Of a stretch of DNA of 64,000 nt, positions 22,404 to 33,494 are shown in pieces. The notes under the pieces are model-generated. The model was not told where the DNA came from and did not search any database. It saw only the letters and a program-made list of their open reading frames with translations. Each line of letters opens with the position of its first letter. Position 1 is the stretch's first letter. Source of the stretch: Salticus scenicus (Eukaryota; Arthropoda; Arachnida; Araneae; Salticidae); NCBI GenBank assembly GCA_963930645.1, contig OZ005652.1:268004006-268068005 (forward strand), written 5' to 3'. Position numbers and translations under genes: made by a program.

Positions 22404-22819
22404 ATATGATCAAGACATGTTTTATATTGATTAATGTCGAAATTAAAAGGCTGTTTCATAAACATTTATTAGGATAAGATAAATGTATACAATTATTATT
22501 TGCAAATTATGAGAAACTAAATATATCGAATTAGTATTTACATCAATATAGAGATTAATTTTATTTAAAACTAGATATGTCTGGAACTATATTTAATATT
22601 GATAAATGATGACAGCAAAAGCTTAAGACAAAATGTGCATTTACGAAAGTAGTAGTTGTTTCTTTAACTTTTATTATAACAATGTAAAAGTATCAAATTA
22701 TTATTTACACCAATAAGGAGATTAATTTTGTTTTGCACTGTATATGGATCGAGATTATATTTAATATTGATTAGTGTCGAAGCCAAAAACTTAAGGAAAC
22801 TAGTATGTTCTGACCACCA

Positions 22820-23305
22820 CGAGACTTTCTTCTATATTTTCCTATACAAATTCACTCAGTAACAATATTTAAAAAAAAAAATCCAAGTTTTTTTTTTCGT
22901 TAAAAGTAAAAAAAAATCGATAACTTTGTTTTAAATTACCACATATTTATAGTTCAACCATTCGTTTTAACGGTATTGACGAGACCTTTCGAAAGATACC
23001 CATCTTGAAAATTTACCCCACCCCAGAGGGTACTTCCCCCCAGGGGGGGAAACGATGCCCCCACATGCACAATTTTTTTTCCTAATTAACTAATACTATT
23101 AGCAATAATTCATATTAATTTTACAATCACAGGTTAAGAATAACTCTCATTATGTACATTTATACGAAATTTTGTCCTATACTACCATGTTAAAAATTTA
23201 GAAGAAATACGATCACAGCGCCTCCTGTTGTGAGATTGATCCCCAAATCTAATCAGCACCAGTTTATGTCAGGAGCCAACTAAATACCAAGTTTTGTTAA
23301 ATTTC

Positions 23306-23340
<35 letters not shown>

Positions 23341-23965
23341 CTAAGTTTTTTTTTGTAAAAAGTAAAAAAAAAATCGATAACTTTGTTTTAAATTATCACA
23401 GATTTATAGTTCAACCATTCGTTTTAAAGGTACTGACGAGACCTTTCGAAAGATACCCATCTTGAAAATTTACTCCCTTCGAGGGGGGACTTCACCCCCA
23501 GGGGGTTCACGAGGCTTCTACACATGCAAAATTTTTTCCCCAGTTGACTATCTCTATTATAAATAATTCTTGTAAATTTCATAATGATTACTAAAAAATA
23601 ATTCTCTTTATGCACATTTATACAAATTTTTGCCCTATATCACCATGTTAAAAATTTAGAAAAAGCGGGATGGCAACGCAACCTGTAAGACGATTTTTAC
23701 CAAAAGTTGATAGGCACTAATTTATGTCAAGGTGCAACAACATACCAATTTGCATGAAATTCTGTGCAGTAATTCCTGAGGTACAGTTGCCACAAAATTT
23801 TGTCACACACACACACACAGACAGACAGACAGACAGACATTTTCTAAAAATGGTCAAATCGTGTTCTACAGCTCTCAAAACGTGTAAATCCATAAAAAAC
23901 CCGAGGTCGAAAATTTTTACGAATCCAATACTTTCTTCTATTGAATATAGAAGAAAGTAAAAATA
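22820..23965. repeat. dispersed repeat with internal 457-bp duplication and AGAC tail
   Basis: ATCGATAACTTTGTTTTAAATTA, TTCAACCATTCGTTTTAA and GACGAGACCTTTCGAAAG occur twice, about 457 bp apart (22917 and 23374). The right part has CACACACACAGACAGACAGAC at about 23805-23840. It ends in a small inverted repeat, TACTTTCTTCTAT...ATAGAAGAAAGTA (about 23930-23960), and the left edge also contains CTTTCTTCTATA (22826). It resembles the repeat fragment near 240-470. Long open frames on either strand look non-coding. Confidence 0.6.
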
Positions 23966-24196
23966 TATATCTAGAAAAGAAAAGAGGTTTTTTTTCACAA
24001 ACTTACAGTAGGATTAAGAAAATATTGAGTTTTTATGAGATGTATAAATAATAAAATCTGTACATTATTTGCAAATTATGATAAGTTAAATGTATCGAAT
24101 ATTTACACCTATAAAAAGATTAATTTTACTTTAAACTCGATATGCATCGAACTGTATTAAATATTTATTAAAGTAAAACTCAAAAGGTTGAAAGAA

Positions 24197-24236
24197 CATT
24201 TGTCTAAATACTTATGCATAAGTATTTAGACAAATG
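24197..24236. repeat. perfect 40-bp palindrome in a satellite unit
   Basis: CATTTGTCTAAATACTTATG is followed directly by its exact reverse complement, with the dyad centred in TATGCATA. Its right half is ordinary satellite sequence; the left half is an inverted copy of it. It sits at the position in the unit that corresponds to the giant element's insertion site. Confidence 0.85.
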
Positions 24237-24600
24237 ATGGTTATTTCCTTAAATTTTATGGGGATAAGGTAGATATATCAAACCATTATTTACACCAATG
24301 AAATGATTAATATATTAATTTTATATATTATTTCAAACACGATATGCAACGATTTATAATTAATATTGATTAAATCACACAGTTAAGTCAAAATATGTAT
24401 TTAGAAAAATGGTAGTTATTCTTATAACGCTTATTAGGATAAAGTAAATGCAACGAATTATTATTTACACCTATAAAGAGATTGATTTTATCTCAAACTC
24501 GATATGCATCGAACTGTATTTAATATTGATTAAAGTCGAAGCGAAAAGGTTAAGACAAAATATCATGATAAAAGAAGTTGTTGTCTCACGAACATTTATT

Positions 24601-25813
24601 TCTAATACTTATTCCTCCTTAAACACGTATTTCACTATAAAAACTCTCTCTCAATGAATGACGAGATATTTGAGTATATTACGAGCGTAGCACGTCGAAG
24701 TAGTTGCAAACCATTTTCTGTCATTGCAAGTCTCAGGTTGCATTGTAAGTAAATATTTTGACTGCAAACAGAAATCTTTTTTTTTTTCTCCCGCTGAATC
24801 TAAATTTCCTTCTAAGTTAGATTTCTTTTTTTATTTCTTTATCCGTGCAGCATTACGTTATCTGTTTATCGACTTGCCGGTTAAAGTTTCGTTCATAATA
24901 GTAATTGCCGTTCTTTAAACTGGAAAAGGAGACGCCTTTTAATATAAATCTTCAAATGCTTTTAATCAATGCTGCTCAAATCTCGACTCAAGTCTTATGT
25001 AAACACACTTGATTTTTCTACTTCTAGAGTTAACGGGTTCTAATGAAATTTATCCGAGTGCCTCAGGAATTTGCCAAAGGACTTGTTAGAAAAGGAGATC
25101 GATTAGCGCAAAAATCTTTAGAATTTATTTATTTCGATATCCGAGAGTTGATATACCCGGCGCAAACGCCTCAGCTTATTTGAAGAATGTTTATAAAAAA
25201 AGAGTTCTTAATAAGAGAAAAATTTAGAGAATTTTCTTTCTCTTCGGAAATATTTTCGTTTAAACCCTCGAAAGTATTAAGTGTATCGATATTATATTGT
25301 TACATTGAAAGGGTTTAATTGTAAGTGTATGTTGGTGAATGTAAGTTTATTTGTAATAAAAGTTTTAATACTTTTTTCACGATGTAGAATTAAATGTATT
25401 ACAAGGGGTTATCTGTAATAGGGGTGAAATAAGTATCTCAAACAACAGGTAATAAAACTGAAAAAAAAAAAAAAAAAAAAAAAAAGAAAAAGACGGTTTA
25501 TAACAGGCTGATACAATATTATAACTTTGCTATTTTGAGTCACAGAAGCAAAATATAATTAAAACTACTTCGCTATTTTCTAAATAAAACATGTTAACTT
25601 TTGATATTGTTTATTACAAAATTTTGGTTCGTATTTAATGAAACAAAATATTTACCTGTGGAAAGGGATTAAGAGATACTTGCTGTGGAAGGTGTCAAGT
25701 ATAAGTGATAATGAAACTGAAAAGATAAAGCCCTAATTTTTTAATTTTAGCAAGTCATGTAAATTTTATTTTCTGTTACAATGAAAGGCATTATTTCTGG
25801 TTAAATATGAAGA

Positions 25814-25847
<34 letters not shown>

Positions 25848-27735
25848 CTGTTAAACATAAAATTTTCACTATGAGAATGACCTGAGATAACAATTTAATA
25901 GTATAAATAGAGTGGTAAATAGTCATTTATTTGTGAATATAACAGATTTATCAGCTCAAAAGCGGTTACTTACGTGCTGAGGACCAAATGTAAATTAAAA
26001 GTCTTTGGATTTGGGTTTTGGGAGTGTCGCTCTACAATAAATAATGTTTTTCGTACAAAGGCACACATTAGACCTGGACCTATGGCTTAGAACCATAACA
26101 ATTAACATAAAAATGTTTGGCGATCGAAATGTGTATAATTTAGTACAAATGTACAGTATAATGCATAGGGTGTCTCCGCGCAATGTTTTCGAAAATTATT
26201 ACTTTTCTTTTTTCCTTTTCTAATACACCCAATGGCTTAAATTTTACTTAATATGCATAATTAAAATAAAATTATGAGTGTTTTTCTATTCTGGATTTTA
26301 ATTAAAAGCTCCTTTTTTGTTCTTCTGGTATTCTATCATTCTCTAAAATATCATATCTACATTTTTAAAACAAAAATTATCGTCTGAAAACTTACACATA
26401 GGAAATAAAAAAAGAGGCGCAAAATAAAGAAATATTACATCAAATTTGTCGGAAAATAGATCATAAACATGATTAAGCCTCTCTTCTGCTTTTTGAACTA
26501 CGCTTTTCTGAATTCCTAATAAGTTAGTCGCTATTAAACAATTAAAAAATTAATTACAACAAACTACGGGAAAAACCCAGCCAGAGAATACTTGAAAAAT
26601 TAATTATTGCGTTTTAGCATGGCAGATGAATGAAAACAAATAAATTAAAGACTAATTACATGGAAAATAACAGTTACTTAATTAGCTACGCACTAATTTA
26701 TTTTTTTATGTACATGTTAGCTATTTTTTTTTTTTTTTTTTTTTAATTTTTGAAATGACGTTCTGAATGACATCTATACTGATTAAAAAATGCATTTTTC
26801 ATTTTCCATCTGGTATAGATATTCCGAAAGAAAATAGAGTAAAAAAAAATAATATCTAGGTTTTGAAAAATTAAAACTTGTTGGACTGACAGTTCTTTAG
26901 TAAACCCATGTTTCTCATGGTGCTTTAAATTTGTACAAAAATGAAATGTAAATATCTGTATTCGTTATAGGTTTTGAACGCTAAAATTTCTTTTAATTTC
27001 CTTTACTTAAATTTACGATATTATGTAGATCATTCAGAGTTATTTTCCATTTATTTATTTATTTATTTGACTATCATAATTTGGAAAGTTAAATAATCAG
27101 TTAAATATAATTTAAAATTTAATAAAAATATTAACCAGAATAAGAAGATTACACAGTTTAGAACACACACACACAAAAAAAAAAAAAAAAATTAGAAGCC
27201 TTTTTTTTCAGGGTTTAGGTACTTCGAATAGATAATCGACTATCAAACACTAGCATATTTTATTTTATTTTATTTTTTGAACTTTTACCTGGATGTTTTG
27301 GGCTTCTGTATATCTGTATTGAGAAAGGTCGCCCAGTTAGTTAAGTTATATTAAATGGTGCGTTTTGCTTTATCAATTGTAAAATTAAAAACATTTTTCT
27401 TAATCAAAATTTAATAAAAATAAAATTAATAGGATAAGAAAATTTTGTATTCATTTTAATAGAATTTTTTTGAAATTTAAAAGTTAATATCTAATTTAGA
27501 GCAATACAAGGGACAAGCTAACTGATTGAAGACACTATAAAAATTAACGAACTGAACTTTGGATGTTCTAGAGTCTCAAAATAATTCTGATAAAAAAGAA
27601 GCTACATTTATAGTACATACATATTTTTGCATACTTTACCTAAAGTTTTGAGTGTGTATAATTGAAAGAAGTTTTTCTTTCTTTTATGTTTATTAAAAAT
27701 TGTTTTTATACATTTAAATGTTCTTCGATTTAATA
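24601..27735. other. AT-rich intergenic DNA, no gene seen
   Basis: Contains poly-A/T tracts (about 25461-25485, 25818-25848, 26725-26744), a short AC run near 27162 and small open frames without recognisable similarity. No RNA gene or transposon domain was identified. Confidence 0.55.
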
Positions 27736-27738
27736 TGG

Positions 27739-27880
27739 AGGTAGCACTTGGAACTTGGAAACCTCTGGACGGCCACTACCTACCTGGCAAAAACAAACCT
27801 GTGGGTTATATATCGTCAAAAGAGGTTAGGTGAATAATCACCAGATCACCACATAATGATCCACTACTTGACAAATCACT
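27739..27880. repeat. sequence inverted relative to 31741-31832
   Basis: ACTTGGAAACCTCTGGACGG, CTACCTGGCAAA, GTGAATAATCACCAG, CATAATGATCCACTACTT resembles the reverse complement of 31741-31832 (TTTGGAACCCTCTAGATGG, CTAACTGGCAAAGTGAATAA, GCATAGTGACCCACTACTT). The two could be terminal inverted repeats of a decayed 4.1-kb element, or two copies of one repeat in opposite orientation. Confidence 0.45.
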
Positions 27881-27995
27881 TAAATGTCAAAATGAAAAGA
27901 ACTGTGTCCTGGTGACTTCATTTAAATTTTTTGGGAAATAACTTGCTGAGTAATTGGTGATTCTTTGTTCTTCTCGGACGTATATGATCGACCGG

Positions 27996-28212
27996 TACAG
28001 TCGGTAACAAAAGTCTCCGAACACTAGCAAAAATTCCTATATAAACAAAGTACACTTAATACAGTTTTGTTAAATAAAGCCTTGTCCAATCCTGTTTTTA
28101 GAGTGACTAAGAACAGGATTCGACAAGGATTTATTTAACAAAACTGTATTAAGTGTACTTTTTTTACATAGGAATTTTCGCTAGTGTTCGAAGAATTTTG
28201 TTATTGACTGTA
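27996..28212. mobile_element. palindromic Tc1/mariner-type MITE, copy 1
   Basis: It begins TACAGTCGGTAACAAAAGT and ends in the inverted form (TTTTGTTATTGACTGTA), with TA at both ends. The whole 217 bp is nearly self-complementary (CACTTAATACAGTTTTGTTAAATAAA pairs with its inverse), with only a short centre. TA target use and the terminal CAGTCG motif fit Tc1/mariner non-autonomous elements. Related copies are at 30670 and 30981. Confidence 0.75.
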
Positions 28213-29160
28213 CATCCGCGCTTCCAAGACAGCAAATAAACTGGAGTGCTCAGAGAATGCACCAGAACGAACGACCACATCAATCACTTGACGGTGCAGA
28301 ACCATTTAACGAGGACCAGGCATTGCCACACCCATGCAGTACGAGCATAAAAAAATATAAAAAAGCTAATAAAACATTAAAATAATAATAATAAGGCGTA
28401 AATAGAGCATAAGGAAGAACTGAACATAATGATAAGCATCAAGTTAAATTGCCAATGATAAAACAAATAACTAAGCGAATAAATTATAAGTAAAAAAGAC
28501 TGAAATAAAAAATTGACAAATATTAAATAACTAGAAAATAAAGTAATAGTAAATATTTATTTATTAAAATATAGCAAACATACATACTGTCTCCCCCAAT
28601 GAGAAATCGGAGCACAGGAGCCAAGTTCCAATAAGGAATTGAAAGCTATTGACCAAGAATTGTTGAAAAATTAGCAACCTATGGTGGTAACACTTATTAA
28701 TATTCTATTCATTGGGACACTTACGTGATTGAAAAAACGGAAGGAGGCTGCTCACTACTATTCAGTGGTTTGGAGCGATTTTAAGCCTCCCTCGAAAATA
28801 ATTACATACACACAAAAGAAATTACATTGACCACCGGTGATTACATCCTCGCGACAAAGGGCGGTATTATAAGAAAAACTTAGCTTCTAATGAAAAAATA
28901 GAATTAACTTGTGATAGGACTGAAGCCCCGGAGACAGCTGAAAAGAGTTCATATTTTGCGACATGACCTTGGAAAAATTAGTATGATTAGTTTTTAGTTT
29001 GTTAAATTGGATAACTCTATTAGGGCCACAAAGATTTTAATTAATTTAGTTCTTAAAAAAAAGGACGCTCTAAAATGTTTAAAAACCAGTTATTGGGTCT
29101 CATTGGAAGGTTAAGTAAATGCAATTTTTATTAAAATCACACAATCAACTGTGGAAGAAA
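28213..29160. other. no gene seen
   Basis: AT-rich DNA with a moderately GC-containing patch at 28213-28330. No coding similarity was recognised. Confidence 0.5.
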
Positions 29161-29204
29161 ATCATATTTATTGAAATTTTATTTTTCCGACTGAGTGAAA
29201 ATAA

Positions 29205-29277
29205 TGCCTGGACCGGGAGTCGAACCCCGGATCATTGACTTACAAGGTCAAGGCTCTACCAATTGAGCTATCCAGGC
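29205..29277 (-). tRNA. tRNA-Thr(TGT)-like, minus copy
   Basis: Inverted copy of 29359-29431 with the same cloverleaf and anticodon TGT. Described under the plus copy. Confidence 0.5.
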
Positions 29278-29358
29278 CGACACCCCGGTCAGGATTACTC
29301 ACTCAGACAACCTTTAGTCAGAAACATCTCTGGTCTATCATGTAGATAGCTGGTGTCG

Positions 29359-29431
29359 GCCTGGATAGCTCAATTGGTAGAGCCTTGACCTTGTAAGTCA
29401 ATGATCCGGGGTTCGACTCCCGGTCCAGGCA
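29359..29431 (+). tRNA. tRNA-Thr(TGT)-like, plus copy
   Basis: The acceptor stem GCCTGGA/TCCAGGC is perfect, followed by discriminator A. The D arm is GCTC...GAGC. The anticodon arm is TTGAC-CTTGTAA-GTCAA with anticodon TGT (reads ACA, threonine). The T loop is TTCGACT. The T stem (CGGGG/CCCGG) has one G-G mismatch, which weakens the case for a working tRNA. It matches A-box and B-box consensus well enough to be a Pol III promoter. It could be a functional gene duplicated in inverted orientation or a tRNA-derived repeat. Confidence 0.55.
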
Positions 29432-29489
29432 TTATTTTCACTCAGTCGGAAAAATAAAATTTCAATAAATATGTTAAGTAAATGATTTG

Positions 29490-31140
29490 GGGCTGTGAGG
29501 AGGCAGCAAAATAAGCGTATTCACGAGACTCCTCCTCCCCGCACTCGCATCGAGAGGTCCTCGAGCAATGAAAGCGGTAAAAGTAAGTTCTGAAAGATCC
29601 ATGACTCGTCAGGAAGGCTGAGATGGCTGGAGACAAATCAAAGTCATATTTTTTTAGAGAATTAATGAGGGCATAGGTGTAGCGTCATTTCTTAGAAGCA
29701 TCCCATTCAGCTTGCCATTCTATCTGGAGGTTTTGGAAAAGAGACTTTTTGATAAAAGAAGAGGGGATTAGGATGAAAATTTCAATGTCTGGATTTTGAG
29801 TGGCTGTTTTTACCGGTTCATCAGCCTTTTCACTGCCCATGACGCCTCGATGCTCCGAAATGTAAGCCAGAGAGGTAATTTCTTGAAGGTTAATTAGAAG
29901 TAGTTTAATATTTGTTACAAGAGGGTGTTTTGACCAATGGCGATGTATTTCCTGTAGGGCTGAAAGACTGTCACTGTAGATTGGAACTGAGTGATAGTCA
30001 TTTTTGACCGTATTAATCCATTGGAGGGCCTGATAGATGACAAATAGTTCGGCCGGAAATATGGTGTTATAGTCTTTCAGTCTTAAAGTCCACTGGTGAA
30101 TCAAGACCCCCATCCGAGAAGACACAGAAAGCTGAGCTTATCCGTGTTCAGTCTTAGAGCCATCAGTATACACCGCCACAGGAGCAGAAGGAGAGAAGGC
30201 ATTAGTTGAGAAGTTCACCAGGGCATGCGAGGAATCTGTTGCAGAGTGAATTTCCAGCTGCACGTTTTCTGTTGTATTTCTGAATCGGAGAAGTGTTCAT
30301 CTTGAAGAGAAGTGTTAACGAGTTGCAGAATGTTTGTTACATGAAATTCATGTTTAACTGTTAGGTAGATAGATAGAATACCGGTGATCACCGTCAGTGC
30401 GTCAGTGGAAATAGCTCTATACCAAGTGGAAACTTGTAATAAGAACATTTTTTGAAGAGAAAAGAGTTTAAGCTTTGCTGTTTTTGAAAGATTCCCCCCA
30501 AACTCCAGCCCGTAAATTATAATTTTTCTACAATTACGTGCTACCAGATCTTTAACGTGTTTGATTCTATACTCCAATTTTTTTCCGCGAGTTTAACAGA
30601 ATTAGGATAAATGTTTAGTAATTTAAGCTTTAAATAGCTGATATGTGCAATCCACTTGAGGATCTTATCTACAGCAAAATTATTCGAGCACTAGCAATAA
30701 CTCCTATATAAAAAAAAGTACGTTTAATACTGTTTTGTTAAATAAATCCTTGTTGAATCATGTTCTTAGTCAGTCTAAGGGCATGATTCGACAAAGATAT
30801 ATTAAAAAAAAAAACAATATTAAGTGTACTTTTTTACATAGGAATTATTGCTAGCGCTTAAATAATTCTGCTGTCGACTGTATGGTTTCCCTAAAATTCT
30901 GGTGCTGTCAACCTGGGAGACACTAACTCCATTGACCCTGATTACCGGTTTTCGTTTTAGTATCCCGGGAAGAGAAAAGGTACAGTCGACAGCAAAAGTA
31001 TCTGAGCACTAGCGAATAATTCCGATGTCAAAAAAGTACACTTAAAACTGTTTTGTTAAATAAATCCTTGTCGAATCATGTTCTTAGACTGACTAAGAAC
31101 ATGACTCGACGAGGATTTATTTAACAAAGCAGTGTTAAGT
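29490..31140 (-). pseudogene. decayed Jockey/R1-like non-LTR retrotransposon (RT end and RNase H)
   Basis: Read on the minus strand, pieces appear in retrotransposon order. An RT thumb-like segment (VIRVNG...VDSTRILG) lies at about 30960-30895. The region after RT (LFSLQKMFLLQVSTWYR, STDALTVITGIL) lies at 30577-30215. RNase H starts with VYTDGSK at about 30178-30155, then an in-frame TAA at 30140-30138, then AELFVIYQAL, YSDSLSALQEI and HRGVMGSEKADE (30125-29685). A tail segment (SHGSFRTYFYRF, CECG.EES) lies at about 29605-29520. Stops, frameshifts and two MITE insertions (30670-30882, 30981-31198) make it non-functional. A weakly similar stretch at 31404-31200 may be an upstream part. The fold-back with tRNA-like arms interrupts its 3' side. 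Confidence 0.75.
30670..30882. mobile_element. palindromic Tc1/mariner-type MITE, copy 2
   Basis: Related to the copies at 27996 and 30981. The right end CTGCTGTCGACTGTA is intact. The left end has lost about 7 bp (TACAGCAAAAT in place of TACAGTCGACAGCAAAA). It is inserted in the retrotransposon remnant. Confidence 0.7.
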
Positions 31141-31198
31141 GTACTTTTTTTAGACTGAGATTATTGCTAGTGTTCGGATAGTTTTGCTACCGACTGTA
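30981..31198. mobile_element. palindromic Tc1/mariner-type MITE, copy 3
   Basis: TACAGTCGACAGCAAAAGT at the left and GTTTTGCTACCGACTGTA at the right, 218 bp. The centre pairs TCATGTTCTTAGACTGACTA with its inverse, so the element is a nearly complete hairpin with TA flanks. Confidence 0.75.
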
Positions 31199-31457
31199 AT
31201 AGCTTGTATCTTCGTAGCTGAAAGTGTGAGATTGAGTGAAGTTAAGGTGCTATTAGACGGAAGATGATATATTCTAAAATATAAGCTATTGCCGCTCAAA
31301 AGCGACCAAACGACTTCAGTAGGGTTGTTTTTAAGCGTAATCGGAAGAACGAAATCCAGAAATGTAAACAACGGGCCCAACATTTGGCTATTATTCCCCC
31401 ACAAGGATGTTTAAAAGGGAAAAAAATAGAGGGTGTTCTGTAATCGCGATTCTCTGA

Positions 31458-31748
31458 TTGGAGGATTTCGTTCTAAAGACTACCGTATGTGATTTAAACA
31501 GTCGAAAATGCGTGATTGACGAACATACGTTCGGCAATTTGTATCAAACGGCATATTTGGATCGTTTCCCGCATGAGAAACCTGTTTATGAGGTATTTTG
31601 TGCTAAAGACTATCGTATGGTTCTTCATTTGATAGCGGCTTTAATCGGGAAGTCGTCAGCGAAGGCGAAGATTTTGAAGCCTTTAGAGGTCTTAGATTCG
31701 AGTATGGTGTTTTCGATTAATGTCCCGAGAGCTGGACCAGTGAAGTAG
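31458..31748 (+). CDS. unrecognised 96-codon open frame
   Basis: The frame runs from ATTG-type sequence near 31458 to TAG at 31746. Its base composition is less AT-rich than the surroundings and its amino-acid make-up is protein-like (HEKPVYEVFCAKDYRM, LIAALIGKSSAKAKILKPLE). A duplicated phrase, FVLKTTV / FCAKDYRMV, comes from repeats of CTAAAGACTA(C/T)CGTATG at about 31475 and 31603. I do not recognise it. It starts without ATG and lies next to the inverted repeat at 31741-31832, so it may be part of an unknown transposable element instead of a host gene. Confidence 0.3.
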   Translation: MEDFVLKTTVCDLNSRKCVIDEHTFGNLYQTAYLDRFPHEKPVYEVFCAKDYRMVLHLIAALIGKSSAKAKILKPLEVLDSSMVFSINVPRAGPVK

Positions 31749-31832
31749 TGGGTCACTATGCGGCGACCTGGCGGTTATTCACTTTGCCAGTTAGGCAGGG
31801 GCCATCTAGAGGGTTCCAAATTACAAGTTAAT
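31741..31832. repeat. sequence inverted relative to 27739-27880
   Basis: Partner of 27739-27880; the details are given there. It directly follows the stop of the unrecognised frame at 31458-31748. Confidence 0.45.
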
Positions 31833-33017
31833 TATTATGCATTTATGTCTTGTTCACAAACAATTTCTGTATTCTACAAAGTTAATAACTGACATATACC
31901 ATTATTATTTTTTATTTTTCATTGAACAACATTGCGATCAAAATTTCAATATATCATTATTAATTGTTAATCAAAGAAATTATTTAATGGACTAGTAATA
32001 ATTTAATCTTCTTGAAGCTACATGTAACATTAACTCAACAACAGATGAGCGCAATGGCAAATTAACTATTTTATTTTCAGAAATTATGTAACTTAATTAT
32101 ATTTTCAAAAAATAAGATCTTTGCTACAGATGGTTAACAGTTGATTTATAACCTTTTAATACCCGTTAATAATTACTCTTTATAGTCTATTTTATTTAAA
32201 CAAACGGTTAGATTAACTCATAAATGGTATTATGTCACATTTTTAAATCTTTGTAGGAAATAACATCATGAGCAAAGATTCATTACACCATCATTAAGTG
32301 CTAATTAAAGAAATGATTTGATGAACTAATAATTGCTTCTATTTATCGAAGATACATTTTCAGTCGGAAAGAGAAACATCATAATAATAAAAATGAATTA
32401 CTTAATAAGAACCGATAAATGTCATTAAAGAATGAAAAGAAAAATAACACACGAATCTAAAAAGAACCGGGATTTTATTTGGGCTGACGTCGATCCAGAG
32501 TCCCGGATGTCATTATTTAGCTATTTCATGTCTGTGTAATTTCTGAAATGAAATGAGACGAAACTTGATAACCCAATTTAGTAGATTGTCATTTCTTTCT
32601 CTCCAGCCAATAATGACTCCCTTCTACGTCAAGGGGTACTGCGTTTAAAGAGATACCCGATAATCTTTCGTTATTGATTTCTGTTTAAATTAAAAAAAAG
32701 CACTTTAATTAAGTAAAAGTTACGATGATGCATTGTATCTAAACAAAATAGTTTTTTAAAATAAACTTTGACAGATGTTTTTTTAATCTTTTCTTTTTGC
32801 GAGAGATAATGAAATGGTATCGATAGACAGTGTATTTTCATCTAATGATATTTTGTTTAATTTAAAATTGCTTTGATTTGAACAAAATAAACCGATTTAA
32901 TGTAATAGTAATCAGCATTATTATTATTATTTAAGATGTAGTATGCGAAAATTGTATTGGAATGTTGTTTTAAATATGTCTCATTATTATAGAGAAATAC
33001 TTTTAAATAGCGCTAGA

Positions 33018-33082
<65 letters not shown>

Positions 33083-33463
33083 ATATATATATATAAGGCT
33101 GTTAGACACACAAAGGTGTAAAAAATTAGTTTTTCAGTATACATTTCGAGAAATATTTTTAAAACTTTTTCTTTACACAAAAAAAAGATAAGGAAATTAA
33201 TAGGAGACACATTTTCCTCTAAAGATATTTAGTTCTCTTTAAAATTACTTAGATTTAAGGAAAATAAACTGATTTGATAATTTAATAGTTAGCCTTAAAA
33301 AAAAAAAAAGTCTATTTTTGCCACATAACAATGTCTATGTTTTAATGTAACTGTGAGGTACAAAATTACTTAATTCTACGTACGGTGAGACACCATCAAA
33401 TATGCCTATGTATTTCTAATTCATTCCAAAGCATTATTAGTACCCTCCTCTTTTGAACACCAC

Positions 33464-33494
<31 letters not shown>

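Larger units (their letters stand above)
21746..24600. repeat. diverged satellite, about 200-bp units, with nested insertions
   Basis: Units share GGTAGTTGTTTCTT, ACATTTATTAGGATAAG, AATTATTATTTACACC, AATAAAGAGATTAATTTTA, CTCGATATGCATCG, TATTTAATATTGATTAAAG and AAAAGGTTAAGACAAAATAT. They occur at about 21750-22089, 22404-22820 and 23990-24600. The array is broken by a fold-back element (22090-22403) and a dispersed repeat (22.82-23.96 kb), and the giant palindrome cut its left side. Divergence between units is considerable, so the array is old compared with the palindrome. Confidence 0.75.
29163..29473. mobile_element. fold-back element with tRNA-like arms
   Basis: Two 122-bp arms (29163-29284 and 29352-29473) are exact or near-exact inverted copies around a 67-bp loop. 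Each arm contains a complete 73-nt tRNA-like sequence plus TTATTTTCACTCAGTCGG and AAATTTCAATAAATAT flank. Because flanking DNA is duplicated with the tRNA, the unit arose as an inverted duplication or is a mobile fold-back. It lies at the 3' side of a decayed non-LTR retrotransposon. Confidence 0.75.

Noticed and set aside
23424..23998. Frames on both strands of the 22.8-23.96-kb repeat
   Set aside because: Composed of CACACA/GACAGA tract translation (VCVCV, DRQTDRQ). Present on both strands of a dispersed repeat.
32943..33210. Frames with IYIYIY runs, also at 4469-4793
   Set aside because: Translation of TA microsatellites.
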